Source of the DNA: Thermoclostridium sp036562185
GTDB taxonomy: Bacteria; Bacillota; Clostridia; DSM-8532
Length of the DNA stretch: 64,000 bases
Direction: 5' to 3'
Assembly (NCBI GenBank): GCA_036562185.1
Contig: DATCKN010000090.1
Location: forward strand, 1 to 64,000
Below the pieces are notes generated by a model that had not been told where the DNA came from, ran no database searches, and was given only the letters and a program-made list of their open reading frames with translations. Below are positions 17,091 to 26,696 of this stretch, one piece after another (position 1 is the first letter of the stretch; each line of letters opens with the position of its first letter). The position numbers and the translations under genes are program-made.

Positions 17091-17753
17091 ATGAAGATAA
17101 GAACGTTTTTTGTATCACATCCAGAAAAAACTGAAACCAGTGGTGCCGTTACTGTCGAATATGCCATTGTTTTTCCGGTTGTCATTATATGCGTTATGGT
17201 TCTTGTTTACCTGGGAATGCTGTGTTATCAGCAATGCCTGATGCAATCGGCAGTAAATGAGTATGTTCAGGATCAGGCATTTTTATGGGGGTTTGCTCCT
17301 GACGGGATTGACATGAAAGCAGGTATAAAAAGTAAAGATGCATATATTGACGAAGAACTGTATTGGCACATTTTCACTGATGTCGATAAAAGAAAGAAAA
17401 AAGCAGTGCAGTCGCTGCAATATGAGCTTATGTCAAAAAGCGTCATAAAACCACATAACGGTTTTGATGTTGAAGTGGCCTACAGCAATTTTTTAGTCTA
17501 CAAAAAAATCGGTATAAATGCTAAAGCAATGTATCCCCTTCCTTTTAAAGGTTTATTTGAATTATTTGGTTTACCGGGTTATGTCCTGATAGAGGCGTAT
17601 GACGAAACTGCAATTACTGATCCTCAGGAATTTATGCAAAATATTGATTATCTGCTTCAAATTTACGATGAATCAGGGGCGAAAGACTGGGTTAAGGAAA
17701 AATGCGAACCTCTTATTAGCACCCTTCAAAAGATAAAAAAATATATAAGGTAA
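17091..17753 (+). CDS. TadE-like pseudopilin/membrane protein
   Basis: The 220-residue protein has the TadE motif GAVTVEYAIVFPVVI near residue 20, directly followed by a single membrane helix, then an extracellular domain of about 160 residues. TadE proteins are minor pilins or pseudopilins that aid Flp pilus assembly and are often cut by the same prepilin peptidase. The start at ATG 17091 is my choice; upstream in-frame ATGs overlap the pilin gene and have no ribosome site. It is 20 bases ahead of the DUF5702 gene. Confidence 0.82.
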   Translation: MKIRTFFVSHPEKTETSGAVTVEYAIVFPVVIICVMVLVYLGMLCYQQCLMQSAVNEYVQDQAFLWGFAPDGIDMKAGIKSKDAYIDEELYWHIFTDVDKRKKKAVQSLQYELMSKSVIKPHNGFDVEVAYSNFLVYKKIGINAKAMYPLPFKGLFELFGLPGYVLIEAYDETAITDPQEFMQNIDYLLQIYDESGAKDWVKEKCEPLISTLQKIKKYIR

Positions 17754-17773
17754 TTTTGTCGGGATGGTAAATA

Positions 17774-20700
17774 ATGAAACTACGTGGAAGTGTTACGGTA
17801 TTTATCAGTATGATTTTATCTGTTTTAATAGCTTTTTCCGGAACGGTTGTGGACTTATCCAGGTTCCGTGCGGGAGAAAAGCTTGCCAGGGCAGCTGTGC
17901 AAATGTCTGTAGAGTCAGCGCTTACCCAATATTTTGCACCGCTGAGGGACAATTACGGACTTTGGGCAAGCGGTTATAACACCGAAGAACTTGAAGCACT
18001 GATATACGACCTGTTAGAAAAGAACTTAAGTGTTGAGAATGCTTTTATGCCCGGAGTTACAGACCTTTTTGGCTTCTCGGTGGAAAATGTAACTGTACAC
18101 CCTATGTTTAACCTTGCCGATGAAAACATACTTGAGAAAGAAATCACGCAGTATATGAAATACCGGGCACCGGTAAACACCGTAGGTCTTTTTATTGAAA
18201 AGCTTAAAGCTCTTAATATGTCCATGGCTCAGTCCGGTGTTTTGAAAAAGAGGATGGAGCTTGAGGATGAAATTCAAAAAGTACGTGAAAAGCAGGTTTA
18301 TTTAAGCATGTTGCTGGCTGAAAGAATTCCCCTGTACTTGAAACCTGTGGACAGGATAAACGATAATCTGGTTTCAATATCTTCACTGCTGAGTGAAATT
18401 AACAGCGCTGAAGAAAAGAATCGGGAGCTTGACAAGTCATACCATGCAATGCCGCCATTGATTGGCAGGATAAAAGATGCAAGAATCAGAATATATGGCA
18501 TTGAAAAGGAAATATCCGATCTTGAAGACGAGCTGGTGCCTCTCGAAAGGCAATACCGGCAGACAGAAAGCAAAATTGATTCGTACTACGAAGAAATAGA
18601 GGATATGGAACGTGAAATTTCAAAGCTGGAGAAAAAAATATCAGAAGAAGAAAAAAAGGATGATCCCGATGAAAATTTAATCAGATCGTATAATAACGAG
18701 ATTGACAAGCTTAACGGTTATATCAGGAGGATAGAGAGAAACATACAGTCATTAAATGATGAACTGGAAGAAATTTATGATGATATAAAGGATATTAAGC
18801 AAAAAATCTCGCTTAGATATGAACAGATTAAATCAGTTGAAAAATCAGTTGAAAGTGATGAGAAACAGCTCAGAAAAGAGATTGATACATGCATAAAAAT
18901 ACTTGGCGATATAAAACGCAGAGCTGAAACCATAAAAGAGAAAATGCTTGAGATTAAAGATACTGTAAGTATTTTTGCCAAATACAATGAAGAAGGTATG
19001 AAACTGGTATCCGAAATTCTTAAACAGAGTGAGGAAATAACAGGCTTAACCGAAAAAATAAACTCGGATATTGCAAAACAGTCCGAAAAATCAGACAATG
19101 CTTTTCTGGTTAAAATAAAAGCAGACATGAAAAAACTATCACTTACTGTAAACCCCGAAGTATTGGGAGCAATAAAATCAGACTTGGAGCAAAATTACAA
19201 GTCACTGAATGAAGCAGGCAGTATGGCGGACTATTCCATAAGGAAGGTTGACGAAATCACAGACAGCATTCAGGTGTTCATAAACAGGACCGAACAGGTA
19301 TATGAAACATTGAATTTCCAAGAAAGGGAAGTTTTTGGCCCCCGGCTGAAGGAGCATGTTAACAATGTAAATGAAAAAGTTAACTTAACCGTTTCTGTAT
19401 ATAAAATGAACTCATATGATTTGGAACCGGCAGTAAACCAAAAAGAAAAAAATGAATTTTACAGATGGTGCAACAAAGTATTTAGCGAGAAAAATGAAAC
19501 AGGGGACAAGGGCAAAGGGTACGAAAAAAAGCTTCGCGATAACTTAAAAAAGGCCGATGACAAAGGGAAGGAAGAAAGTGAAAAATCTTTTGACGGTAAA
19601 GACGGGAAAATGCCGGATAAGGAACTGGATCGGCTGTTTAGCTCCCTGCCTTCGGGCAGGAATAATGAAAACGGCTCATCACCGGTTAAGGAAAAATCGG
19701 ATGAAGAACTTGAAGAACAATATAAAAAGCAGTTGGACAATAACGGCGATATCGCTTCAAGAATAGAAGATGCACTGTCGGATATCGGTGAAAACCTGCT
19801 GAAATTGCTTTATATTAATGAATATATTATCTGTGCCTTTAAAAACGCAAATATTGATAAAGTTCCAACCCAAAGTATAAATATTTACGGAGGCCCTGCC
19901 AAAACATTTTTTGAAAAAGCAGAGGTTGAATACATTCTGTTTGGAAAGAAAAAAGAAAAAGCAAATGCGAGCCTGACGCAAATGTCAATTCTTGGTATAA
20001 GAATGGGGCTTAATCTTCTTCATGTTTACATGAGTACTGATAAAACGTCGGCTGCATTGACAGCAGCTTTATCCATCTCGGGATGGACCGGGTTTGGCGT
20101 CCCCATTATAAAAAACCTGATACTTATCGGATGGGCTGCAGGAGAATCCTATGTTGATTTAAAGGATTTAAACGAAGGAAAGGATGTGCCTGTATATAAA
20201 ACCGAGAACACCTGGAAGTTAAATCTCAAGTCAATATTTACAGGCATAGCGGGTCAATTCCTCGATGAATCATCAGAATGGATTAAACAAACGAAGGATG
20301 AGCTGGTTGATAAAGCTGATGATGCCGTGAAGTCATTAATTCGGGAGATGGTATCTGTTGCCGTTCATGAAGCTTTTATGCCGGTACAGAAGACTATAAC
20401 CGAGCTGGGGAATGAAAGCGATACCGCAGGCGGCATAGAATTAATAAATCCCGGAAGTTTAAGTGAAATAAACGATATGGATGATCTGAAAGAGTGGGTT
20501 CAGGAATTCTGCCTGAAGCAGTACCAGGCAGTAAAAGACGAAGCTTCAGAATGGACTGAATCCAAGCTGGAAGATTATAAAAGTAAATTAACAGATAAAA
20601 TTGTTGATTTAATAATCAACAGTTCAGCATATAAAAAGATTTTTTCGGCCTTAAAAGAAAGTCTTGATAATATAATCGATGCGGGAGCAAATTCACTGTC

Positions 20701-21025
20701 AGAAAGCATAAACCAGATTGGGGCAAGCATTGCGGATCAGGGTATGCAAAGCCAGCTTGTAGGTACAGTTGTATCCTTTAACTATACAGATTATTTAAGG
20801 CTGCTTCTTTTTACAGTGCCAAAAAAAACAAAGCTTCTACGGGCTGCGGATCTGATACAGCTTAATATGTCCGAAACTCTCGATAATCCGGATTTTATGC
20901 TGTCTGAGTACAATTCATTTATAGTTGTTGAGGCTGATATTCAAATGAGAGCCATGTTCATTCCGTCTTTCCTGAAAAGAACAGAACCTGGCAGATTCAA
21001 AATAAGATGGGGGTATGGCTATTGA
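17774..21025 (+). CDS. DUF5702 protein with long coiled coil, TadG-like N-terminus
   Basis: At 1083 residues this is the largest protein of the Tad-like locus. It begins like TadG/DUF5702 proteins: GSVTVFISMILSVLIAFSGTVVD, a membrane helix with a prepilin-like class III look, then DLSRFRAGEKLARAAVQMS. Residues about 155-420 are a charged heptad-rich coiled coil. A lysine/glutamate/aspartate-rich disordered stretch lies near 585-660, then a more hydrophobic region (near 755-800), and a long helical C-terminus. Most of the chain should lie outside the membrane. ATG 17774 follows a weak GGGATGG. It overlaps the next gene by 4 bases. Its role in pilus or cell-surface attachment is inference. Confidence 0.85.
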   Translation: MKLRGSVTVFISMILSVLIAFSGTVVDLSRFRAGEKLARAAVQMSVESALTQYFAPLRDNYGLWASGYNTEELEALIYDLLEKNLSVENAFMPGVTDLFGFSVENVTVHPMFNLADENILEKEITQYMKYRAPVNTVGLFIEKLKALNMSMAQSGVLKKRMELEDEIQKVREKQVYLSMLLAERIPLYLKPVDRINDNLVSISSLLSEINSAEEKNRELDKSYHAMPPLIGRIKDARIRIYGIEKEISDLEDELVPLERQYRQTESKIDSYYEEIEDMEREISKLEKKISEEEKKDDPDENLIRSYNNEIDKLNGYIRRIERNIQSLNDELEEIYDDIKDIKQKISLRYEQIKSVEKSVESDEKQLRKEIDTCIKILGDIKRRAETIKEKMLEIKDTVSIFAKYNEEGMKLVSEILKQSEEITGLTEKINSDIAKQSEKSDNAFLVKIKADMKKLSLTVNPEVLGAIKSDLEQNYKSLNEAGSMADYSIRKVDEITDSIQVFINRTEQVYETLNFQEREVFGPRLKEHVNNVNEKVNLTVSVYKMNSYDLEPAVNQKEKNEFYRWCNKVFSEKNETGDKGKGYEKKLRDNLKKADDKGKEESEKSFDGKDGKMPDKELDRLFSSLPSGRNNENGSSPVKEKSDEELEEQYKKQLDNNGDIASRIEDALSDIGENLLKLLYINEYIICAFKNANIDKVPTQSINIYGGPAKTFFEKAEVEYILFGKKKEKANASLTQMSILGIRMGLNLLHVYMSTDKTSAALTAALSISGWTGFGVPIIKNLILIGWAAGESYVDLKDLNEGKDVPVYKTENTWKLNLKSIFTGIAGQFLDESSEWIKQTKDELVDKADDAVKSLIREMVSVAVHEAFMPVQKTITELGNESDTAGGIELINPGSLSEINDMDDLKEWVQEFCLKQYQAVKDEASEWTESKLEDYKSKLTDKIVDLIINSSAYKKIFSALKESLDNIIDAGANSLSESINQIGASIADQGMQSQLVGTVVSFNYTDYLRLLLFTVPKKTKLLRAADLIQLNMSETLDNPDFMLSEYNSFIVVEADIQMRAMFIPSFLKRTEPGRFKIRWGYGY

Positions 21026-22374
21026 ACAACAATAAATATCAGGAATCATTAAAAAGGCGAAAAAAAGCTCTTTTGAATAATGCAAAATGTGGAACCGGAC
21101 AGCCAGGCAGTGCATCAGTAGAAGCAGCAATAATAATGCCGCTGATAATATTTGCATTTGTTTCAATACTGTTCATTATTCGCATAGTATCTACCTACAG
21201 CAGGGTACAGAATGCTTTAAACCAGGTTGCATCAAAAATGTCGTATTACAGTTATATTTACGCGGTATCAGGGTTAAAACAGCAGCATGACGAATTATCA
21301 GACAGTATAAAAAATGCTGCTGAAGAATTGAAAAACCAAACCGATGCAATAAAAACATTCTATAAATCAATTGAAAGCATATCGGACGATGCGGGCTCTT
21401 TTTTAAATGAACAAGACAAAATTGAAAGCATACAGCACTTGCTTTCTGAGCTTGAAAATGTCCGCGACTCTGCAGGGAATATTATGGAAACTGTTAATGA
21501 AATACTTAAAGACCCATTTCATGAGATTCAGCTGATAGGTCTTGCGTTTTCAGATTCACTGTTAAGTAAATCAAAAACAGCTTTATTCGGTGTTATTACC
21601 AAAAACATGCTTAAGAATAATCTTTCGAAGAATTTAAGAGCTGATGCCGAGAAGCTTGAAAAAATCCTGATGATAAAGGGCGGAATAGATAATCTGGACT
21701 TATCATGTTCAACATTTTTTAATGACAATCAAACTATTGATATAATCGTAGAGTATACAGTCAAACCGGGAATACATTTAGTACCGGAGATAAAGCTGAG
21801 AAACAGGGCATGCGTACTTTCATGGACGTGGGGTGTTAACAGGGATTTATCCGGTGATACCGAAGATGTAACTGAAAGTATATGGAATATTGATAAAAAT
21901 AAGAATTTAACGTCTCAGCATTTAGCCAGAGGCAATAAGATAGATAAGATTTTTGCAGCCGAGTTGAAGAAGAATATCGGTGTCCATGCTGAAATAACCC
22001 CTGATAATTTTAAAACCATTGACTTGATCGAATATGCCCATAACGGTAGAGATGGTTCGCTAATAATGATTTTTTCTCTGAATCCGTTTCTGCCTGCTTA
22101 TAACAGCAAAAGTGCCATAGTAGGAACAATAAGACAGAACTTGAACAGTTTAAGCAATTTTCAAAGATACGAATGCCGGGACTTCATTATAGATATGGAA
22201 TTGTTGTCAGGCAATTATAAACGGGTTGCTTATATAATTATTCCTGAAAATGAGGTGCTTCCTGATAAATATATACAGGCATTTGAGGAATGCAGGATTT
22301 TTGCGGACAAAAAGGGGATTGAGCTTATTCAGGTGCAAAAATACGGAGAGTACGATTATGATGAAGACAGCTAA
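21022..22374 (+). CDS. TadE-like membrane protein with helical ectodomain
   Basis: The protein has 450 residues from the TTG at 21022, which overlaps the stop of the preceding gene (TTGA) and follows GGGGGTATGG; ATG 21007 is the alternative. After a basic N-terminus it carries SASVEAAIIMPLIIFAFVS, a TadE-type helix with the conserved glutamate, then a helical region of about 180 residues and a C-terminal alpha/beta part without a known name. It is the second TadE-like protein of the operon. I cannot assign a more precise function. Confidence 0.78.
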   Translation: MNNNKYQESLKRRKKALLNNAKCGTGQPGSASVEAAIIMPLIIFAFVSILFIIRIVSTYSRVQNALNQVASKMSYYSYIYAVSGLKQQHDELSDSIKNAAEELKNQTDAIKTFYKSIESISDDAGSFLNEQDKIESIQHLLSELENVRDSAGNIMETVNEILKDPFHEIQLIGLAFSDSLLSKSKTALFGVITKNMLKNNLSKNLRADAEKLEKILMIKGGIDNLDLSCSTFFNDNQTIDIIVEYTVKPGIHLVPEIKLRNRACVLSWTWGVNRDLSGDTEDVTESIWNIDKNKNLTSQHLARGNKIDKIFAAELKKNIGVHAEITPDNFKTIDLIEYAHNGRDGSLIMIFSLNPFLPAYNSKSAIVGTIRQNLNSLSNFQRYECRDFIIDMELLSGNYKRVAYIIIPENEVLPDKYIQAFEECRIFADKKGIELIQVQKYGEYDYDEDS

Positions 22375-22879
22375 AAGAAGGTTAAGAATAGCTTTCAATG
22401 TAACCGTTCTGCTGACTGTATATGTTTTATACACGATGGTGGTATTTTTTGCTCCGGACACAGAAGAAGGCGTTCGGAAACTTGTTTTAACAGTAATACT
22501 TGCCATTGCTTCCTCATCTGACATTCGCAGGCATAAAATTCCGTTAATTGCCTGTATTGCAGTACTGGGGATCAATGTAACTAAGACTGCTTTTGTTTCC
22601 GTTAATCCTGCTTCCTGGATTATAAGCTTTGTTTTATTTGCATTCCTTTTAATCATATATATTATAAACAAAGATTTAATAGGTTTGGGGGATATAATCC
22701 TAATCACATTGTGTGTCCAATCGCTTTTGCCTGAAAAAATATTTAAATTCCTGTTTCTGACATTTATTTTTTCTACTTTCGCCGGTCTCTTTAAATGCCT
22801 GAAAGCCAAAAAGTTAAAAAATGTTACAGTACCTTTGACACCATGTATTGCTGTCTCGTTTGTATTATTAATGTGCTAG
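22358..22879 (+). CDS. A24 family prepilin peptidase, CpaA-like
   Basis: The 173-residue polytopic membrane aspartic protease has both catalytic sites: SDIRRHKIP (near residue 50) and GLGD (near 110). It lacks the N-terminal methyltransferase part of PilD, as usual in Tad systems. It should process the Flp pilin and TadE-like proteins. ATG 22358 overlaps the previous gene by 17 bases and follows GGAG. An in-frame longer frame from 22250 lies inside the upstream gene and is rejected. Confidence 0.87.
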   Translation: MMKTAKRRLRIAFNVTVLLTVYVLYTMVVFFAPDTEEGVRKLVLTVILAIASSSDIRRHKIPLIACIAVLGINVTKTAFVSVNPASWIISFVLFAFLLIIYIINKDLIGLGDIILITLCVQSLLPEKIFKFLFLTFIFSTFAGLFKCLKAKKLKNVTVPLTPCIAVSFVLLMC

Positions 22880-22890
22880 AGGGTGATATA

Positions 22891-24465
22891 ATGAAAAGCT
22901 GTTTTGATTTTGCAACATCGTACTCAGGTTATGCAGGGAAAAGCTATATATCCTTTTCGGTTCCTGATGATGAAGAAATTGTGCAGTATCAGACAGAAAT
23001 GCTGGCCAAAAATCATATTGATTTTTTATTGCCACTGTCTGTTCAAAGGTTTAATGATAATTGGAAACTGTCCTATGAAATTACATCCAAAATTCCACTG
23101 GAAAAAGTACTGGAAAGAAAAAGTTTCAAATATAAAGAATTTGAGAGTATTATAGAACAGATGGGAAAGCTTTCAATGAAACTTAGAGATTATCTGCTTG
23201 ACGTTTCTTCTGTAATTTTTGATAAATCTTTCATTTATTGCGACCCGGGTGATTTGTCACTATATTTTATTTATTTTCCCGTTAAAGCCGGCAATTTAAA
23301 TACAGCCTCAATGAAAGACTTCCTTCAGAAATTGATATTTGAAGATATCAGACTGTCGGATGATTCATCGGGAAACCTGTTAAAAAGATTGTTAGATGTT
23401 TTAAAGTCTGAAACTTTCAATCCCGAACAGCTTTTAAAATGTTTTGGCTTTGAAATACCGGAAAACCCGGATTGCATAAATCGGACCGGCAATGAAAAAT
23501 ATGCAGCCGATGTAATACCCGATCAATCATATAATGCCGTGGGTACTAAAAAGGATCAAGAAAAAAGGGAAGAAACCGTTCCAAAAGCTAAAGCATATTA
23601 TCAAAAAAACAGCCCTGTAAAACAGGAAAAAGACAAGAGTTTTTCTACTGCGAGGTATCCGGTAAAATCCTGCATAATTGCCGTTGTGGCTAATATGTTC
23701 CTGGTTGCTTCGCTTATTTTTGTTTTGATTTCTAAATCCGGTTCAAGAAATTTTACCGGTACATTACTTGGGTTAATGCTTATTGGTTTTGCCGGAAATT
23801 ATTTTATCATTACAAGGCTATTTTCGGGGATTAATCAAACTCAGAACGAAGAACAGAGAAAAAATAATGTCGTGCCGCATAATAGACGCTTTTCCAATGA
23901 AAATGCCGATGAAGACATTATCCTTCCAAAAAGAGTGCCTGTAAATGCCAAAGTATGGTTAAATCCGGAATTAAAAGCAGATCACGTTACCGGGACTGAA
24001 CAATTACAGAGCGGTATTCTCATGAGTAAACACAAAACGATGGAGTGTGATGAATCAGGTTTAACTGAGAATAAATTAAGCATATCGCCTGTTATGGAGA
24101 ACAGCACAAAATCCAATCATACCATGACAATTCAGGACAAGACAGTTGTTCTTGGGTATTCTGCAGGAGATGTGCCTTATCTTCAGAGCCACTCATGTCC
24201 AACTGAAAGAATTAGGATTACGAAGGAATCTATGTTGTTGGGAAGGCTTTCGGACAGTGTGGATTATACAATAAACAACAAAGCTGTTGGAAAAATTCAC
24301 GCAGAAATAGTAAAAAAGGGAGACAGTTATTATATAATGGATCTGAATTCGGTAAACGGCACATATGTCAATAATGAAAGGATTACTTGCAGTACCGAGA
24401 TCAAATTAAAAAACGGAGATATTATAACACTGGCAAATGAGACATATACGTTTGTTATAAATTAA
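22891..24465 (+). CDS. DUF6382 protein with C-terminal FHA domain
   Basis: The 524-residue protein has an N-terminal DUF6382 domain (about 1-190), a linker, two membrane helices (about 253-300), a polar linker and a C-terminal FHA domain (about 440-524) with MLLGRLSDSVDY, KIHAEIV and NSVNGTYVNNERI, the phosphothreonine-binding pattern. Such proteins close clostridial Tad-like operons. GAGGGTG precedes the ATG at 22891, 11 bases past the peptidase gene. The FHA domain implies control by Ser/Thr phosphorylation, yet no such kinase is in this window. Confidence 0.85.
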   Translation: MKSCFDFATSYSGYAGKSYISFSVPDDEEIVQYQTEMLAKNHIDFLLPLSVQRFNDNWKLSYEITSKIPLEKVLERKSFKYKEFESIIEQMGKLSMKLRDYLLDVSSVIFDKSFIYCDPGDLSLYFIYFPVKAGNLNTASMKDFLQKLIFEDIRLSDDSSGNLLKRLLDVLKSETFNPEQLLKCFGFEIPENPDCINRTGNEKYAADVIPDQSYNAVGTKKDQEKREETVPKAKAYYQKNSPVKQEKDKSFSTARYPVKSCIIAVVANMFLVASLIFVLISKSGSRNFTGTLLGLMLIGFAGNYFIITRLFSGINQTQNEEQRKNNVVPHNRRFSNENADEDIILPKRVPVNAKVWLNPELKADHVTGTEQLQSGILMSKHKTMECDESGLTENKLSISPVMENSTKSNHTMTIQDKTVVLGYSAGDVPYLQSHSCPTERIRITKESMLLGRLSDSVDYTINNKAVGKIHAEIVKKGDSYYIMDLNSVNGTYVNNERITCSTEIKLKNGDIITLANETYTFVIN

Positions 24466-24616
24466 TGTAAATGTCCGGTTTCTTATTTATATGGGCTTAC
24501 AGTTCCCTGGTTTGTTCTTTAACTTATTTGTAGTATAATAATGAAGTCAGTCGGTGTTTGCGATATGTATGCAAATATCGGTTGAACTATTTTTTTACTG
24601 CTTTGGGGGTTGCGGT

Positions 24617-25759
24617 ATGAAAAAGTTCTTAACGGTATTTTTGCTGTTCATGCTTTTTTCTGTTCAGTTTTCGCTGGCAGCAAACGACGAAGCTTATCCG
24701 GTACGTGCAAAGGTTGTTGATTTGTTGGAAAATACCGGGGATGAAATAAATGAATTGGCCGATGGGTACTATTATGAAAGTCAGTTTGTAAAGGTCCGGA
24801 TACTGGAAGGAGAATTCAGGGGAAGGACAGTAACGGCAGAACACAGTACAACAGCTTATTTCACTGATTATAAAACTTACAGGCTGAAAAAAGGAGATTA
24901 TGTTTTTATTACATATAATATTGATGAGAACGGGCAGCCGGTGGACATATATGTTACCGATCTGGTAAGGGAAAAAAGCCTGATATTCTTATCAGCACTG
25001 TTTATATTCCTGATTCTGATACTTGGCAGGGGGCAGGGAGTCAAAACCATTTTTACGTTGCTTTTGACCATATTTCTTGTTGTAAAGGTATTGATACCGT
25101 TGATTTTAAAAGGTTATCCGCCCCTGTTGACATCAGTTTTAATATGCAGCATTGTTATTCTTATAAGTTTTCTGGTAATTATCGGCTGGAATCTGAAAAC
25201 ACTTGCTGCAGCACTTGGCACTGTATCAGGGGTGATAGCTGCCGGTGCTTTGGCTCTGATTGCAGGCACATCTGCAAGGCTGACAGGGCTTGCACAGGAA
25301 GAAACACTGATGCTGATGAATATTCCGCAGGAAGTAAATTTTAATTACCAGGGGCTTCTGTTCTCAGGGATTATTATCGGTGCAATGGGTGCAGTGATGG
25401 ATGTAGGTATGTCCATTGCTTCCGCGTTATACGAAATAAAGGAGACAAACCCTGATGCCACTTTTTATCAGTTGGTTAAATCCGGGTTAAATGTAGGCAG
25501 AGATGTCATGGGCACAATGTCCAATACGCTTATTCTCGCTTATGCAGGTGGTGCACTTAATTTGATTCTGCTTTTTACGGCATATGAAGTCCCGTTTGAT
25601 CAGATTATTAACGGAGACTATATGGCTTCGGAGATTGTTCGTGCGCTGGCGGGAAGCATTGGATTAGTTATAACCATCCCGATTACAACGCTTATTGCTG
25701 CCAGGCTGTATACTTCAAAGATGCCCGATGAATCTGATACAACGGATTTTTCAGAATGA
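24617..25759 (+). CDS. YibE/F family membrane protein
   Basis: The 380-residue protein has a signal peptide (MKKFLTVFLLFMLFSVQFSLA), an extracytoplasmic beta-rich part of about 100 residues, and then seven or more membrane helices. The helices match the YibE/F family (PF07907), whose function is unknown; substrate transport has been suggested. ATG 24617 follows GGGGGT. A TATAAT at 24534-24539 may belong to its promoter, but no good -35 box is in range. It stands between the Tad-like operon and uppS. Confidence 0.88.
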   Translation: MKKFLTVFLLFMLFSVQFSLAANDEAYPVRAKVVDLLENTGDEINELADGYYYESQFVKVRILEGEFRGRTVTAEHSTTAYFTDYKTYRLKKGDYVFITYNIDENGQPVDIYVTDLVREKSLIFLSALFIFLILILGRGQGVKTIFTLLLTIFLVVKVLIPLILKGYPPLLTSVLICSIVILISFLVIIGWNLKTLAAALGTVSGVIAAGALALIAGTSARLTGLAQEETLMLMNIPQEVNFNYQGLLFSGIIIGAMGAVMDVGMSIASALYEIKETNPDATFYQLVKSGLNVGRDVMGTMSNTLILAYAGGALNLILLFTAYEVPFDQIINGDYMASEIVRALAGSIGLVITIPITTLIAARLYTSKMPDESDTTDFSE

Positions 25760-25762
25760 CTC

Positions 25763-25790
25763 CCCATATCTGGTAATATGGGAAAGTTAT
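25763..25790 (+). terminator. Weak hairpin after the YibE/F gene
   Basis: CCCATAT (25763-25769) pairs with ATATGGG (25776-25782) around six bases. The tail AAAGTTATTGCTTTT is only partly T-rich, so termination is uncertain. Confidence 0.4.
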
Positions 25791-25902
25791 TGCTTTTGCA
25801 ATTAAGTTGTATTTTCAACTGCTGCTTTTTATTGATATACTGGTATTGATTTTTTAACAACAGCATTTTATTATTTAATAAAAGAATTGATAGGGGAATG
25901 GT

Positions 25903-26643
25903 ATGGCGTTAAGAGATAAGTATAAAACGATAGATTTTGCAAAAATTCCACAACATGTTGCAATAATAGTTGACGGAAACGGCAGGTGGGCCGAAAAACG
26001 CGGCCTGCCAAGGAGTGCAGGGCACCGGGAAGGAGCGAAAACCGTAAAAAGAACAATTGAACTGGCATATGATTTAGGTATTCGTTACCTTACTTTCTTT
26101 GCTTTTTCAAGTGAGAACTGGTCTAGACCTAAAGAAGAAGTGGATGAGCTGATGAAGCTATACCTGGATTATTTAAAGAGTGCTGAAAATGAAACCAGCG
26201 ATAAAAATGTAAGGGTAAAGATAATAGGAAGCAGAGAAGGGTTATCTCAGGAACTGATAGATCAGATTGACAAGGTGGAAAGAAATACTATTAACAGGGA
26301 TAAAATGACTTTAATTATCGCGCTGAATTATGGAGGACGTCAGGATATATTGCAGGCTGTAAAAAGGATTGTGAATGATGTTCAGAATGGTGTTCTCGAT
26401 AAAGGCAATATTACCGAAAGGGATATTCAGAAAAGATTATATACCGAAGATATACCCGATCCCGATTTAATGATCAGGACAAGCGGAGAAATGAGGATAA
26501 GCAATTTCCTTATTTGGCAGTGTTCATATACCGAGTTCTATTTTTCCGAGGTTCTTTGGCCGGATTTTAAAGAAAAGCATTTTAAGGAAGCAATACTTGA
26601 ATACCAGAGAAGAAATAGGCGTTTTGGAAGTATTGGAAAATAA
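25903..26643 (+). CDS. uppS: Undecaprenyl diphosphate synthase (isoprenyl transferase)
   Basis: The cis-prenyltransferase adds isopentenyl units to farnesyl diphosphate to make the C55 carrier of wall and surface-glycan synthesis. The 246 residues show the catalytic IVDGNGRWAEKRGLPRSAGH near 26 (the active-site Asp precedes GNGRWA), FFAFSSENWSRP near 68 and the C-terminal RTSGEMRISNFLIWQ and EFYFSEVLWPDF motifs. GGGGAATGG precedes ATG 25903. It heads a row of lipid genes (cdsA, dxr, rseP, ispG) in the order common in Firmicutes; pyrH and frr, often upstream, are absent here. Confidence 0.97.
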   Translation: MALRDKYKTIDFAKIPQHVAIIVDGNGRWAEKRGLPRSAGHREGAKTVKRTIELAYDLGIRYLTFFAFSSENWSRPKEEVDELMKLYLDYLKSAENETSDKNVRVKIIGSREGLSQELIDQIDKVERNTINRDKMTLIIALNYGGRQDILQAVKRIVNDVQNGVLDKGNITERDIQKRLYTEDIPDPDLMIRTSGEMRISNFLIWQCSYTEFYFSEVLWPDFKEKHFKEAILEYQRRNRRFGSIGK

Positions 26644-26696
26644 AGTTGTTTGTCCCTTAAATTCCCGGTAATCCTTCAGAAAGCGGCGGTGATTTT

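Noticed and set aside
18775..19128. Ser-rich 117-codon minus-strand frame within the DUF5702 gene
   Set aside because: Ser/Phe-rich composition is the expected antisense shadow of a Glu/Lys-rich coiled coil.
22207..22809. 200-codon minus-strand frame over the prepilin peptidase
   Set aside because: The plus frame has both catalytic aspartate motifs; the antisense frame has no ribosome site.
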